Positions 1-8,230 of a stretch of DNA of 64,000 bases are shown piece by piece. How positions within the stretch are numbered: the first letter of the stretch is position 1; every line of letters starts with the position of its first letter. Made by a program: the position numbers and the translations under genes. The notes below the pieces were generated by a model. It saw only the letters and a program-made list of their open reading frames with translations, searched no databases and was not told where the DNA came from. This DNA comes from Planosporangium mesophilum (GTDB lineage: Bacteria; Actinomycetota; Actinomycetes; Mycobacteriales; Micromonosporaceae), in contig NZ_BOON01000043.1 of the NCBI RefSeq assembly GCF_016863255.1, positions 1 to 64,000 of the forward strand, read 5' to 3'.

Positions 1-1
1 C

Positions 2-358
2 GCCCAGGCCACGTCCAAGGCGACCGAGGACATCTCGCAGCGGGTCCAGGCCATCCAGTCCGACAGCGGCGCGGCGGTCGAGGCGATCGGGCAGATCGCC
101 GAGGTCATCGAGAAGATCAGCGGATACTCGGCGACCATCGCGTCCGCGGTGGAGGAGCAGACCGCGACCACCAGCGAGATCGGGCGCAACGTGTCGGAGG
201 CGGCCACCGGGGCCACCAGTATCGCCTCGAACATCACCGGGGTCGCCGCCGCCGCGCAGTCGACCAGTACCGGTATCACCGAAGCCAACCGGGCCGCCAC
301 CGACCTGGCCCAGATGTCGACCGAACTGCAGCAGATCGTCGGCCAGTTCCGCGTCTGA
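2..358 (+). CDS. Methyl-accepting chemotaxis protein, C-terminal part (5' end outside window)
   Basis: Only the last 118 codons are present; the reading frame is open from base 2 to a TGA at 356-358. The protein is Ala/Thr/Ser/Glu-rich and helical, with the pattern of the cytoplasmic signalling helix of chemoreceptors: AIGQIAEVIEKISGY, then VEEQTATTSEIGRN, which is the usual region after the hairpin tip where CheA/CheW-binding helices return. Chemoreceptors pass ligand signals to CheA. No membrane segment or ligand domain is visible because the 5' part lies outside. A strong terminator follows 20 bp downstream, so this is the end of a transcription unit. Confidence 0.9.
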   Translation, partial: AQATSKATEDISQRVQAIQSDSGAAVEAIGQIAEVIEKISGYSATIASAVEEQTATTSEIGRNVSEAATGATSIASNITGVAAAAQSTSTGITEANRAATDLAQMSTELQQIVGQFRV

Positions 359-378
359 TCGCAGCTCACCCATTCGCA

Positions 379-413
379 AGGGTGCCGACGTCCTGTAACG
401 ACGTCGGCACCCT
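379..413 (+). terminator. Intrinsic-type terminator after the chemoreceptor gene
   Basis: Perfect 14-bp inverted repeat (379-392 with 400-413) around a 7-base loop, followed by CTCTCTCAT. It lies 20 bp after the chemoreceptor stop. The pyrimidine run is weak in T, as is common in actinomycetes. Confidence 0.85.
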
Positions 414-564
414 CTCTCATCCCTGATGAGGAGCTGCGCCCACCGGCCGGGGCCACATCGGTGCCGGTACGGCACGTTCGCTTCGGCCTTGGCCCGAGTC
501 CTCACTGTGATACGTCACCGCCTGTCCACGCGGTCGGACGCGACAGCTGTGACCGTTGGCGCGG

Positions 565-1539
565 TTACTGGAGTTGTGGCAGGAATCTGCGCCGAGCGAG
601 GGCCGCTATGGTCTCCGCGACCAGGGCGGCGATGAACGCGGTGATCGCGAGGAGGACGATCCAGGCCCAGACCTTGTACCCGACGGGTCTTCCGTAGTTG
701 ACCCAGTGCAGCGCGAAGGTGGCCACCGCGGCGTACGGGAACGCGAACGACCAGAACGCAGGGCCGAAGGACAGCCTGCGGTACACGGGGATGAGCCGGA
801 TCTGGACGATCACGGCGAGCGCGGTGAAGCCGCCGAGAGCCAGGGCGACCAGGTCGACTCTGCCGTGGGTGATGGCCAGGTAGGCGAGGCCGGCCAGGGC
901 GGGCGGCGCGACCTCGATCGCCAAGGTGGGCGTCAGCGGCGCGGGCAGCCGAGGGCGGAACATCAGCCGGGCCATGATGGCGGAGCCGATGAGCAGCCAC
1001 GACACGACGCCCAGGCCCATGAACGCGTGGGCGATTCCGGTCCAGCCGGCGAGGGCGGCGCCGATGGAGGCGATGAGCCCTCCGGCGACCGCGGGCAGGA
1101 CGTAGCCGGAGTGCAGCCGGTCCAGGTCGAGGTCTTCAACGAGCCACTGGCCGGTCATCCACCCGGCCAGGACGGTGGTGGCGACGGCGAAGACCCCAAA
1201 CAGCCACCTACCGGTGGCGAGGGCGTGCGGCATCAGGCCGATCGCCAGGAGCATGCCGACGATCGGGATCAGCGACACGAACGGTCCCAACACCGGATCG
1301 GCCAGTTCGGCGCGCCAGCCGCCGCGCCGGCGCGGCACCTGCGAGAGGTACCCGACGACGAGCACCAGCCATACCGCGGCGGTGGCGATGAGCAGGACGC
1401 CGGCCACAATCGCGGGCGCCAGCTTCAGGAGGGCGGCGTATCCCCAGCAAGTAGCCAGGCCAGCCAGCCCGTACGGGATCGCGAACATGTTCGGAGTGAT
1501 TCGCATCTGAGGCCGAGCCATCTGCGTGGTCATCCGCAT
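565..1539 (-). CDS. SLAC1/TDT-family anion or C4-dicarboxylate transporter (TehA-like)
   Basis: A 324-residue integral membrane protein with about ten hydrophobic segments along its whole length. The N-terminal motif ITPNMFAIPYGLAGLA matches the first helix of the TehA/SLAC1 voltage-dependent anion channel family, which includes tellurite-resistance proteins, Mae1-type malate transporters and plant SLAC1. Length fits the family (about 310-350). The start chosen, MRMTTQ, leaves a short hydrophilic N-terminus before helix 1. It is a single gene on the minus strand facing the chemoreceptor terminator. The actual substrate (tellurite, sulfite, malate or chloride) cannot be read from sequence. Confidence 0.8.
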   Translation of the reverse strand: MRMTTQMARPQMRITPNMFAIPYGLAGLATCWGYAALLKLAPAIVAGVLLIATAAVWLVLVVGYLSQVPRRRGGWRAELADPVLGPFVSLIPIVGMLLAIGLMPHALATGRWLFGVFAVATTVLAGWMTGQWLVEDLDLDRLHSGYVLPAVAGGLIASIGAALAGWTGIAHAFMGLGVVSWLLIGSAIMARLMFRPRLPAPLTPTLAIEVAPPALAGLAYLAITHGRVDLVALALGGFTALAVIVQIRLIPVYRRLSFGPAFWSFAFPYAAVATFALHWVNYGRPVGYKVWAWIVLLAITAFIAALVAETIAALARRRFLPQLQ

Positions 1540-1665
1540 CCCCCACAGCGAAGGCTGGTGATCAACATGCCCTCCGCGGACTCGCCGACCGGCCGTGAGC
1601 CGGGCGAAATCATGCCCCTATCCCGCGAAGTGACCAAGTGGCCTGCTACCCCGTAGTCCCGTACG

Positions 1666-1866
1666 TTATCCGCCACGCACGCCTGTACCGTGCCAGCGCA
1701 GCTTGGTCAGGACCTTCCAGCCTTTGAGCGTGGCCACGGCGCGCTCGCCGAGGGCACGCAGCTTGGCGGCGGTCAGCCCGACCTCGCCCAGCTTGGCCGA
1801 CAGTTCGCTGAGCCCCGAGGTGGGCTTGTTGATCGTGGCTTCGTACTGCGCGGTGCTGAATCCCAT
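1666..1866 (-). pseudogene. Transposase C-terminal remnant (IS5-type DDE)
   Basis: The translated segment KLRALGERAVATLKGWKV followed by LTKLR is typical of the C-terminal end of IS5-group DDE transposases in actinomycetes, where the E of GERA is the last catalytic acid. Upstream sequence no longer reads as transposase in this frame, and after LTKLR the frame runs into unrelated residues and a stop. No terminal inverted repeats were seen. It is best read as a scar of an insertion sequence in a decayed region. Confidence 0.5.
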
Positions 1867-2052
1867 GCCGATCCTGCCCCAGGTCGGTAGAGGTTGCTGG
1901 GCATCGCCGTGCAGATCGTCGCCAAACTCGCCAGCCAGGTCGGCTTCCAGGTCCTCCCGCGTCGCGGGGTCGTCGAGCGGACCATGTCCTGAATCACCTG
2001 CTGTCGACGCACCGTCCGCGACTACGAACGCCTCCCGAACATCACGCCGCCG

Positions 2053-2468
2053 TTGTCCAACAGTCAATTGCTGAGGTACCCCGCACCGCCAGGGGTGCAG
2101 GCGGCCGAGGAACTGCTGCGGCTGGTCAACTCCGGCCAGGTGCGCCGAGCGGCCGCGCGATCCGCGCTGGTGGATAGGGCCAGCGAACATGGTGTGCGGC
2201 CGGGCGCCGACCGGGTGGTTGAGGTCGTAGCGCCACTGCGGGACTTGCTGCCCGGACGGGGGTTGCGCCGCGGGTCGCCGGTGACGGTCGCCCGTGCCAC
2301 CTCGCTGGTCATTGCGTTTCTGGCGGTGCGTCGCGGGCAGGGGTGTGGTGTGTGGTCGTCGGTTTACCGACGTTGAGCCCGGTCGCCGCGGCCGAACTCG
2401 GTGCCGATCTGGACCGGGTGCGTTCGTGCCGCATCCGGGGGCCGGACTGGCCGGAGGTGGTGGCCGCG
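2053..2468 (+). pseudogene. ImuA/RecA-like (actinobacterial SulA-like) gene remnant with frameshift
   Basis: The first segment carries VVEVVAPLRDLLPGRGLRRG, then SPVTVARATSLVIAFLA. After a frameshift near 2335 it continues as WCVVVGLPTLSPVAAAELG and GPDWPEVVAA. Read together, this matches the N-terminal two thirds of the RecA-like protein usually encoded upstream of ImuB/DnaE2 in actinobacteria. Homology ends abruptly around 2468 and no polymerase gene follows. The Walker-A-like region is degenerate. The reading as an inactivated, truncated gene is inference from two frames aligning to one family. Confidence 0.6.
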
Positions 2469-2588
2469 CCTCAGGGCGACTGTGCCGCCGGTCATCGGTT
2501 GTCTTGGCTGATCGTACTAACCCCATGGTGGACACCACGGTGACAACAACCGCCCTGGCAGCGCCGAACCAGACAGGAGGTACACATC

Positions 2589-2912
2589 ATGACCAAAATG
2601 CCCACACTGTTGGCAGACGTCAGGCAACTGCGCACCGCGCTTCGCGCCATGGACCGCTGGGAGGCCGCCGGCGGTGACCTCACCAGCGCCCACGACCGCA
2701 GACGCTTCGTCGACGACCTCGACGGCGACGCCGCGTATGAACTGTCCGGCCTGGCGCTCACACGCCTGGGACGCCTGGTGTTCGCCGAGAAGGCCCGCAC
2801 GGCCGAGACGTGCACGCCCGGCGACGACAGCTACCCAGCCGCACCGGCCATCGTGGGCATGCCACGGCAGGGACACCGGCGAGTAGCGGCTTCGCTCAGC
2901 TTCACGCCCTGA
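2589..2912 (+). CDS. Small hypothetical protein
   Basis: A 107-residue protein with a good ribosome site (AGGAGG at 2575-2580, 8 bases before ATG). Residues 1-70 form a plausible soluble alpha-helical protein (LLADVRQLRTALRAMDRW, later YELSGLALTRLGRLVFAE). The last 35 residues are less ordered and could be read-through into a decayed region. I recognise no domain. It lies between gene remnants and a response regulator, with no clear operon partner. Confidence 0.5.
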   Translation: MTKMPTLLADVRQLRTALRAMDRWEAAGGDLTSAHDRRRFVDDLDGDAAYELSGLALTRLGRLVFAEKARTAETCTPGDDSYPAAPAIVGMPRQGHRRVAASLSFTP

Positions 2913-3049
2913 CCACACCCGATGGCGCGCCGTACCGGACGACCCACCTCACATTCATCCCTCACCGCTACCGCGCCGCAACCGGCAGCAATGATCGAGG
3001 CACCTTCTCCGCAGCTACGATCGCGGATAAGAGAGGAGACCAAGGACCT

Positions 3050-3445
3050 ATGGCCACAGTGGTGATCGCTGAAGACGATGCGGACCTGCTCGCGGTGTTC
3101 GTCCGCGTGCTCACCCGCGCCGGGCACCGCGTGATCGCGTGCCCCGACGGCGGCTCCGCGCTGGCCAAGGTCCGCGCCGATCGCCCGGACCTGGTCCTCA
3201 CCGACGTCGACATGCCACCCGGCATCTCCGGGCTGGAGTTGATCGCCGCGATCAGGTCCGACCCTGAGGTCACCGGCGTCCCCGTCATCGTGGCTACCGG
3301 CGGGGGCGTCTGCGCCGAGATGGCCGAAGCCGTCGGCGCCACACTGCTGCTGCACAAGCCCCTCTCGCCACGTGCCCTGGCCACCCACGTCGAGACCGTC
3401 CTCACCGGCAATGCGGGCACCACGTCCGCGCCGGCCGCGGCGTAG
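3050..3445 (+). CDS. Single-domain response regulator (CheY-like receiver)
   Basis: A 131-residue receiver domain with no output domain. Acidic pocket E8-D9-D10, phospho-acceptor D52 in TDVDMPP, T83 and K103 (LLLHKPL) match the conserved receiver residues. The ATG at 3050 is chosen over upstream in-frame codons because GAGAGGAG (3031-3038) precedes it and the receiver fold begins here. A partner kinase is not next to it. Stand-alone receivers commonly relay to kinases or phosphatases; the STAS genes just downstream suggest a link to a sigma-factor partner-switching network, but this is only inference. Confidence 0.85.
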   Translation: MATVVIAEDDADLLAVFVRVLTRAGHRVIACPDGGSALAKVRADRPDLVLTDVDMPPGISGLELIAAIRSDPEVTGVPVIVATGGGVCAEMAEAVGATLLLHKPLSPRALATHVETVLTGNAGTTSAPAAA

Positions 3446-3916
3446 CCGGCCCGAAGGCGGAGCGACCGGAGTTGATGTCGCCGCCGGCCGCCGCAATGAT
3501 TTCGGCGGTTCGTGCAGCCGGGACCGATGATCCAATCGGCCGCCCCGCCGGATTGTGCTGATCTTCGTCCCGCGCCCGCGCCCGCGCCGCCGTCCAACCA
3601 GACACCGGCTGCGGCCGCCGCTGCCGGTACGCAGATCAGCGCCGCGCGTACGGGTGATCAATCGATGCCGCTGCCTGCGGGCGTACAGGCGCCGGCCGGG
3701 TGCAGGCGCCGATAGCCCAACCAGTGGTGTCCGTTCGGGTGGTCGCGGGTATCGGCCGCACGTCGCAGCGTCGGGGAGCCGGGCGGCCGGGTGGTTACCG
3801 TTGCGGCCCGCCCGGATGTGTTGTGCCGCGGGTTCGGCCGATAGCCGGTGGCGGGCCGACCCGGATAGCGTCGTTACCCGAACAGGGGTATCGGTCGTGA
3901 AGGCAGGCGAACAGTT
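3446..3916. other. Intergenic, no gene seen
   Basis: About 470 bases between the receiver gene and the first STAS gene. Open frames here are Pro/Arg/Ala-rich and show no family pattern or ribosome site. No clear hairpin or promoter recognised. Confidence 0.5.
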
Positions 3917-4258
3917 GTGACACTCGCGCACGCGGTCAGTCACGCCGATGGCCAGGTCACCATCGTCCTTGCCGGTGAGGCCGACATCGCCGGCCGTGAC
4001 ATGCTGCGTGACGTGCTGTTCGACGCGGTGGCCGAGCGCCCGGCGCGCATCACCGTCGACGTTAGGGGCCTGGTCTTCATCGATGCGACGAGCATCGCGG
4101 CTCTCATCGCGGCCCGACGCGCCGCCCTGCACCATGGCTGCGCCTTCGTGGTCACCAATACCCGTGGACAGGTACGCCGGGTTCTCGGCATCACCGGCGT
4201 GCTGACCACCCTGACCCGAACCCAACTACCCAGGCAGGCAACAGACCAGGCGGGGTGA
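3917..4258 (+). CDS. STAS-domain anti-sigma factor antagonist
   Basis: A 113-residue protein consisting of one STAS domain, as in SpoIIAA/RsbV, which bind anti-sigma kinases and so free a sigma factor. The signature strand-loop is LVFIDATSIAALI; the position equivalent to the phosphorylated Ser of SpoIIAA is Thr, so phospho-control is possible, while the usual following Gly is Ser. GTG start with a weak AAGGCAG site upstream. First of a group of small STAS genes between 3.9 and 6.1 kb; no anti-sigma kinase is encoded next to it. Confidence 0.85.
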   Translation: MTLAHAVSHADGQVTIVLAGEADIAGRDMLRDVLFDAVAERPARITVDVRGLVFIDATSIAALIAARRAALHHGCAFVVTNTRGQVRRVLGITGVLTTLTRTQLPRQATDQAG

Positions 4259-4326
4259 CCGTCCGCTCTGGCCGGCCGCTGGTCGGTGGTCAGGGCGGCC
4301 GGTCCGGTGGGACCGGGCCGGTGTTT

Positions 4327-4644
4327 CTAGCCGTGGGTCAGCGCGTCGTACAGGCCGGTCTGGCGAAGCTGCGCGGCGACCATGCCGGTGGCGTTGCGCA
4401 CGGCGAACCCCAGGCGCATCCGCTGGGCGGCGTTGCGGCCAGCGGCCAGCGCGCCGACGCCGGTGGAGTCGATGAACGTCACATGCAGCAGGTCCACCAT
4501 GATCCGGGTGGGCATCTGGTGCGTCGCGGCATCAACGAGGATGCCACGCAACCGGCCGGAGGCTTGGAGATCGACTTCACCGCGGACTTCGACCAGCAGG
4601 CTTCCGTCCGGCGCACGGCGTGTGTTGATCAATGTGCCTGCCAT
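4327..4644 (-). CDS. STAS-domain anti-sigma factor antagonist
   Basis: A 105-residue single STAS domain on the opposite strand from its neighbours. The signature VTFIDSTGVGALAAG carries Thr at the phosphorylation position with the normal Gly after it. ATG at 4644 (MAGTLINTRR) is preferred over upstream codons because the domain begins here and GGAGG lies upstream. It should act on a serine-kinase anti-sigma factor located elsewhere. Confidence 0.85.
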   Translation of the reverse strand: MAGTLINTRRAPDGSLLVEVRGEVDLQASGRLRGILVDAATHQMPTRIMVDLLHVTFIDSTGVGALAAGRNAAQRMRLGFAVRNATGMVAAQLRQTGLYDALTHG

Positions 4645-4803
4645 GCCGACTGCCCGCCTCCAGGTGCGCGTGTGAGGACCTCGGGCCCACCGTACGCCCC
4701 AGGCGCGCACCTGCCGAACGACCCACACAGCGGTGACCCTGTCGCCTGTTGTCCGTTACGCAGGCAGCGACCGAAGTCGGCGGGTAAGGCCGAGCAATGG
4801 AAT

Positions 4804-4992
4804 TTGAGGTGGTCGGCGTACGAGATGCACGGGGCCGCCGTCCTCGCCCTGGCCGGCGAGCTGTGCTCCTCGACGGTTCGCACGGTGGAGCCGGAGATGA
4901 CTCGGCTGCTGGCCGGCGACCGTGCGGTGCAGGTGGTCGACCTGGCCGAGGTGGGTCGCCCAACCGGGTGGAAGATCCGCTGTGACGTTTGA
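4804..4992 (+). pseudogene. Truncated STAS-domain gene
   Basis: The frame encodes WSAYEMHGAAVLALAGELC, then VEPEMTRLLAGDRAVQVVDL, which is the first half of a STAS domain (two strands and helix 1). It stops before the DSxG loop, and the last 15 residues are unrelated. Possible start TTG 4804 or ATG 4825. It lies between two intact STAS genes, consistent with decay of a duplicated copy. Confidence 0.55.
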
Positions 4993-5046
4993 AGATCTCG
5001 GCAGGTGGTTACCACCGGGCTGCCGTCGCGCAACCTGGGAGGTCAC

Positions 5047-5421
5047 ATGAGTCGTGGACAGGCGTGGATCACCTACCGCGACGATGCCCTCGTGACCATC
5101 CACGCCCACGGTGACATCGACGTGACCAGCGCGGCCCTGCTGCGCGAGGTCGCCTTCGAGGCGGTCACGCACCCGGGCGGGCAGGGTGTCGCCGTGGACC
5201 TGTCGGCGGTCACGTTCATCGACTCCGTCGGCGTGGCCGCCCTGGTCACCGCTTTCAAAACCGCCCGCGCCGCCGGCCTGCCGTTCACCGTGGCCGCCGC
5301 CAGCCCCTCGGCGACTCGGCTGCTGCGCATGACCGGCCTGGCCGGCCTGTGGGGCTTCGCCCCCGACGACCCGCCCAGCGCGCCGAATGGCCCTCTCACC
5401 GCACTTACCCCGGTCGGGTAG
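5047..5421 (+). CDS. STAS-domain protein with Val at the phospho-site
   Basis: A 124-residue STAS protein. The signature is VTFIDSVGVAALVTA: Val replaces the Ser/Thr that is phosphorylated in SpoIIAA/RsbV, so it may not be switched off by a kinase. The start ATG follows GGGAGGT directly (5037-5043). The C-terminus is Pro-rich (DDPPSAPNGP). Same strand as the flanking STAS genes but not overlapping them. Confidence 0.85.
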   Translation: MSRGQAWITYRDDALVTIHAHGDIDVTSAALLREVAFEAVTHPGGQGVAVDLSAVTFIDSVGVAALVTAFKTARAAGLPFTVAAASPSATRLLRMTGLAGLWGFAPDDPPSAPNGPLTALTPVG

Positions 5422-5723
5422 ACGCCGACGGCAGTACGGGCCGCCGTCGGCAACGCTCGTGGTCATTCGACCCGACCACCCATCGCCGAAGCGGCCGTCA
5501 CCCGGGTGTTGCGGATCGCCGGAGCCCGCCGGTGACCGCGGCGCCTGACCCCCAGCACTCGACGATCTTCTCAAGGAAGCAATCGGGCCCCGTCATGCCC
5601 GCGCGGCGAGCAAGGGCCGCGTAGGTCCGGACCGCTCCTGCCACGACCGCGCTACGGATTGGACCCCCGCCGGCTGTTCAGCTATCCCGCCATGGCCGTT
5701 CGTATGACTAGAATGACCGGACT
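5422..5723. other. Intergenic, no gene seen
   Basis: About 300 bases between two STAS genes. No frame with a family pattern and no clear terminator. The sequence just before 5724 is less GC-rich and may hold the promoter of the next gene. Confidence 0.4.
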
Positions 5724-6101
5724 ATGGACCCAGTGCCTGACGGGCAGTCGAGGCTGCGCATCGCGATCGAGGCGGCCGGGCGCGACGAGGTCGTCGTCGT
5801 GGTCACCGGCGAACTGGACTGCGCCACCGCCGACCAGCTCCGGACCGCCATCACCGCGCTCCTCAACCGCGGCGACGTCCACGCCATCGGTCTGGACCTG
5901 CGCGGCCTGGGTTTCATCGACTCCACCGGCATCGGCACCCTCGTCGTCGCCCAGCGCATCAGCGCACAGGTAGGTGTGCGGTTGCGGCTAACCGCGGTCA
6001 GCGCCTTCGCCGCCCGCGTCCTCGGCGTGCTCGGCGTGGACGTCATACTCGGCCTGCCACCCGCCCGCATCGACACCACCGCCCTGGTCGGCGCCGACTG
6101 A
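5724..6101 (+). CDS. STAS-domain anti-sigma factor antagonist
   Basis: A 125-residue single STAS domain. The loop LGFIDSTGIGTLVVA has Thr at the phospho position. Strand 1 is VVVVVTGELDCATADQLR, typical of the SpoIIAA/RsbV group. The ATG at 5724 has no clear ribosome site, so leaderless translation is possible. Downstream the sequence turns into a broken integrase. Confidence 0.85.
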   Translation: MDPVPDGQSRLRIAIEAAGRDEVVVVVTGELDCATADQLRTAITALLNRGDVHAIGLDLRGLGFIDSTGIGTLVVAQRISAQVGVRLRLTAVSAFAARVLGVLGVDVILGLPPARIDTTALVGAD

Positions 6102-6196
6102 CACCAGACGGTTCCGTCGACCATCGCGCCTCACCGGGCATCGAGATCTCCCACGTCGCGCGGAACCCGGCAGCCCGCAGCCACCAGCGACATCAA

Positions 6197-6767
6197 CCTC
6201 CAGACAAGCTGGCGGCAGTCGGGTGTCGGCGGCGACCATGCAGGCGAAGCCGTCGGCCTGCGCGACGCCGACATCGACCTCGACGCCGGCTTCGCCGTGA
6301 TCTCCCAGCAGATCACCAGCGTCGGCTACCCCGCGGTGACCAAGCCCCTCAAGACCGAAGCCGCCGGGCGCACCATTTTCCTCGACGCGGCAACCCTCGC
6401 CGCCCTCAGGGCCCACCACGCCCGCCGCGCCCGCTGGTCTCCGGACCGGACTGGCCGCACACCGGACTGTTCTTCGCCAAGCCCGACACGGTCAGCCCTG
6501 GCACCCCGAACCGGTCAGCGAACGCTTCGAACGCCTGGTCACCGACGCCGGCCTACCACCGGTCCGGCTCCACGACCTGCGCCACTGCGCGGCCACCTAC
6601 CTCAAAGCCGCCGGTGCCGACATGAAAGACATCCAGGAACCCTCGGCCACTCCTCCATGGCGATCACCGCCGACACCTACACCTCGGTCATCCACGAACT
6701 GGAGACCGAACGGGCCAAGGCCGACGCCGCCGCACTGGTCCCCCTCGCACGGCGACACGCCGGCTGA
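6197..6767 (+). pseudogene. Tyrosine recombinase (integrase) remnant with three frameshifts
   Basis: Pieces of one integrase catalytic domain appear in three frames. GEAVGLRDADIDLDAG and TKPLKTEAAGRTIFL read first; then WPHTGLFFAKPD from about 6449; then RLHDLRHCAATYLKAAGADM around 6570-6640 with the HxLRH box; then LGHSSMAITADTYTSVI with the catalytic Tyr. Frame changes fall near 6440, 6490 and 6640. The first catalytic Arg (normally in RRGEAL) is lost. The gene ends 283 bp from the 3' end of tRNA-Lys, the usual position of an integrase next to its attachment site. Confidence 0.8.
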
Positions 6768-6805
6768 CCAACCGCCCATCGCGTCACCACGACCGTGGCG
6801 AGGCC

Positions 6806-6835
6806 CGGCCGTCCATCCCTGCGGCTGGACGGCCG
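6806..6835 (+). terminator. Hairpin downstream of the integrase remnant
   Basis: Perfect 10-bp inverted repeat (6806-6815 with 6826-6835), loop of 10, no T run. It is 39 bp after the broken integrase stop and fits a GC-rich terminator. Confidence 0.5.
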
Positions 6836-7049
6836 CCGCCGTTGGTCCGGCGCCTCCCTCGGCGCTTAGCGCCGTACCAGGGCGGGGTCGACGCCTCGTC
6901 CACAACTGCGGGACGACCTCGACAGCAGACCGGTTTACCCAACCGTGCTGACCTGCGGAAACGCCGAATCGGAGCACCCACGGAGCGCCCAAGCGAACAA
7001 AAGTACCCGAAAAGGGTGCCAGATTTAATCTACGGTTGTCTATCTTCGC

Positions 7050-7124
7050 TGGTGGGCCGCCAGGGACTCGAACCCTGAACCTACGGATTAAAAGTCCGCA
7101 GCTCTGCCATTGAGCTAGCGGCCC
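7050..7124 (-). tRNA. tRNA-Lys (anticodon TTT), CCA encoded
   Basis: Read on the minus strand, the acceptor stem GGGCCGC pairs with GCGGCCC. The anticodon loop is CTTTTAA with anticodon TTT. The T arm has TTCGAGT between CAGGG and CCCTG. Discriminator A is followed by a genomic CCA (7050-7052). The 3' end points toward the integrase remnant. Confidence 0.95.
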
Positions 7125-7606
7125 GACGGGGCAAGATTACCGCCCGCGCAGTCCTAGTGGATACCGGGTCGCAAGCAGCGGTGCGTCGTCGCCCTACTGG
7201 TAGGCCGGCATTCGTAATGCGGGGATCTGACGAGCGTCGTGCCGATGAAACTCAGGTGCAACGGCCACATCCGCGCTGGTGGTGTGGGAAACGACCTCTG
7301 GGATCTGCTCGCTCGGGCTGAAGACTCGGCCGCGGACCACGCCTGCAGGCCAGATGACCCGAACAGGAAGTGATCGGAACCCTGCCGAGCGCGTCACTGC
7401 CGGTGAGGTTCTATACGGCTCCGCAGCGCGGAGACACGCATACGACCACAAGAGAATCCGACGGTTCCTTCATCGGTTCTTCATCGGCTCCGTCCTAGTT
7501 TCGTGGCGATCCGCCGCCGTCGCCGGCGGGGGACGCCAACTGGCGACCCCGTACCGGCTCGGCACCTTTCCCAGCAGTTCAGACGACCAGGCCGTGGGGG
7601 ATGGCG
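7125..7606. other. Intergenic region upstream of the efflux-type operon
   Basis: About 480 bases without a recognisable gene; frames in it have no family pattern. It contains the 11-bp-period repeat at 7463-7490 and ends in the GTGGGGG ribosome site of the lipoprotein gene. Confidence 0.5.
7463..7490 (+). promoter_or_regulatory. Candidate OmpR-type direct repeat operator
   Basis: TTCATCGG occurs at 7469-7476 and 7480-7487, exactly 11 bp apart; the wider unit GGTTC(C)TTCATC is also repeated. Tandem sites with an 11-bp period are typical of OmpR/PhoB-family regulators. It lies about 120 bp before an operon whose neighbour is an OmpR-family two-component system. Function is inferred. Confidence 0.45.
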
Positions 7607-8230
7607 ATGACAGCACGAGTACCCGCCGGACGGAGCCGCCGGCGGACGGTTCGGAACTTCAAGCGGTGGTCGCTCGCGCCACGCCTCCTCATCGGCGCGT
7701 CGGTGGTGGCCGCGCTCGCCGTATCCGGATGTGGCGGCGGCAAGGAGCCCGAGGTCGCCAGCGTGCAGCCGGGAGGTCCCACCGCCAGCGCGACGGCCGT
7801 CGCGGGTGATCTGACCTCCTACGTCAACGGGATGCGCGCGTGGGTGGCCTGCTTGCGGGCCGAGGGCGTGGACGTCAGCGACCCCGGCCCGACCGGCGAG
7901 ATCACGTTCCCCGGCGACGCCGCCGCGCTGAAGTCCGACGCGAAGTTCCAGGCCGCGCAGGCGAAGTGCCATTCCCAGGTGCCGCCCGTACCCGAGAGCG
8001 TCCTGGAGATGAGGAAACCGAAGCTCTCGCCGGAACAGATCGACACCGCGCGCCGGTACGCGAGGTGCATGCAGCAGAACGGCGCCCCCGACTTCCCCGA
8101 CCCGGGGCCGGACGGCAACACGTCGAGGAACTCCAAGTGGAACCAGACCTCGGAGGGTGCCCGCAAGGCCACCACGGCCTGCGCCGGCATCATCGGCGAC
8201 CCGACCAACCAGCCCAGCACGCGCGGATGA
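7607..8230 (+). CDS. Secreted lipoprotein of the ABC operon
   Basis: A 207-residue protein with an Arg-rich N-terminus, a hydrophobic segment and a lipobox (LAVSGC), so it should be anchored outside the membrane. Two similar Cys-containing segments follow (MRAWVACLRAEGVDVSDP and ARRYARCMQQNGAPDFPDP), an internal repeat common in actinomycete lipoproteins of this operon type. The second in-frame ATG (7607) is chosen because GTGGGGG is too close to the ATG at 7601. Its stop overlaps the next start (ATGA), so it is translationally coupled to the adaptor-like gene. Role likely in sensing or assisting the transporter; not proven. Confidence 0.75.
   Translation: MTARVPAGRSRRRTVRNFKRWSLAPRLLIGASVVAALAVSGCGGGKEPEVASVQPGGPTASATAVAGDLTSYVNGMRAWVACLRAEGVDVSDPGPTGEITFPGDAAALKSDAKFQAAQAKCHSQVPPVPESVLEMRKPKLSPEQIDTARRYARCMQQNGAPDFPDPGPDGNTSRNSKWNQTSEGARKATTACAGIIGDPTNQPSTRG

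Noticed and set aside
2831-4225. Long minus-strand frame across the receiver and STAS genes
   Set aside because: It is opposite two well-supported genes and has Arg/Gly/Pro-rich shadow composition.
6806-6835. Attachment site of the decayed element
   Set aside because: It is a simple perfect hairpin without similarity to the tRNA-Lys 3' end.
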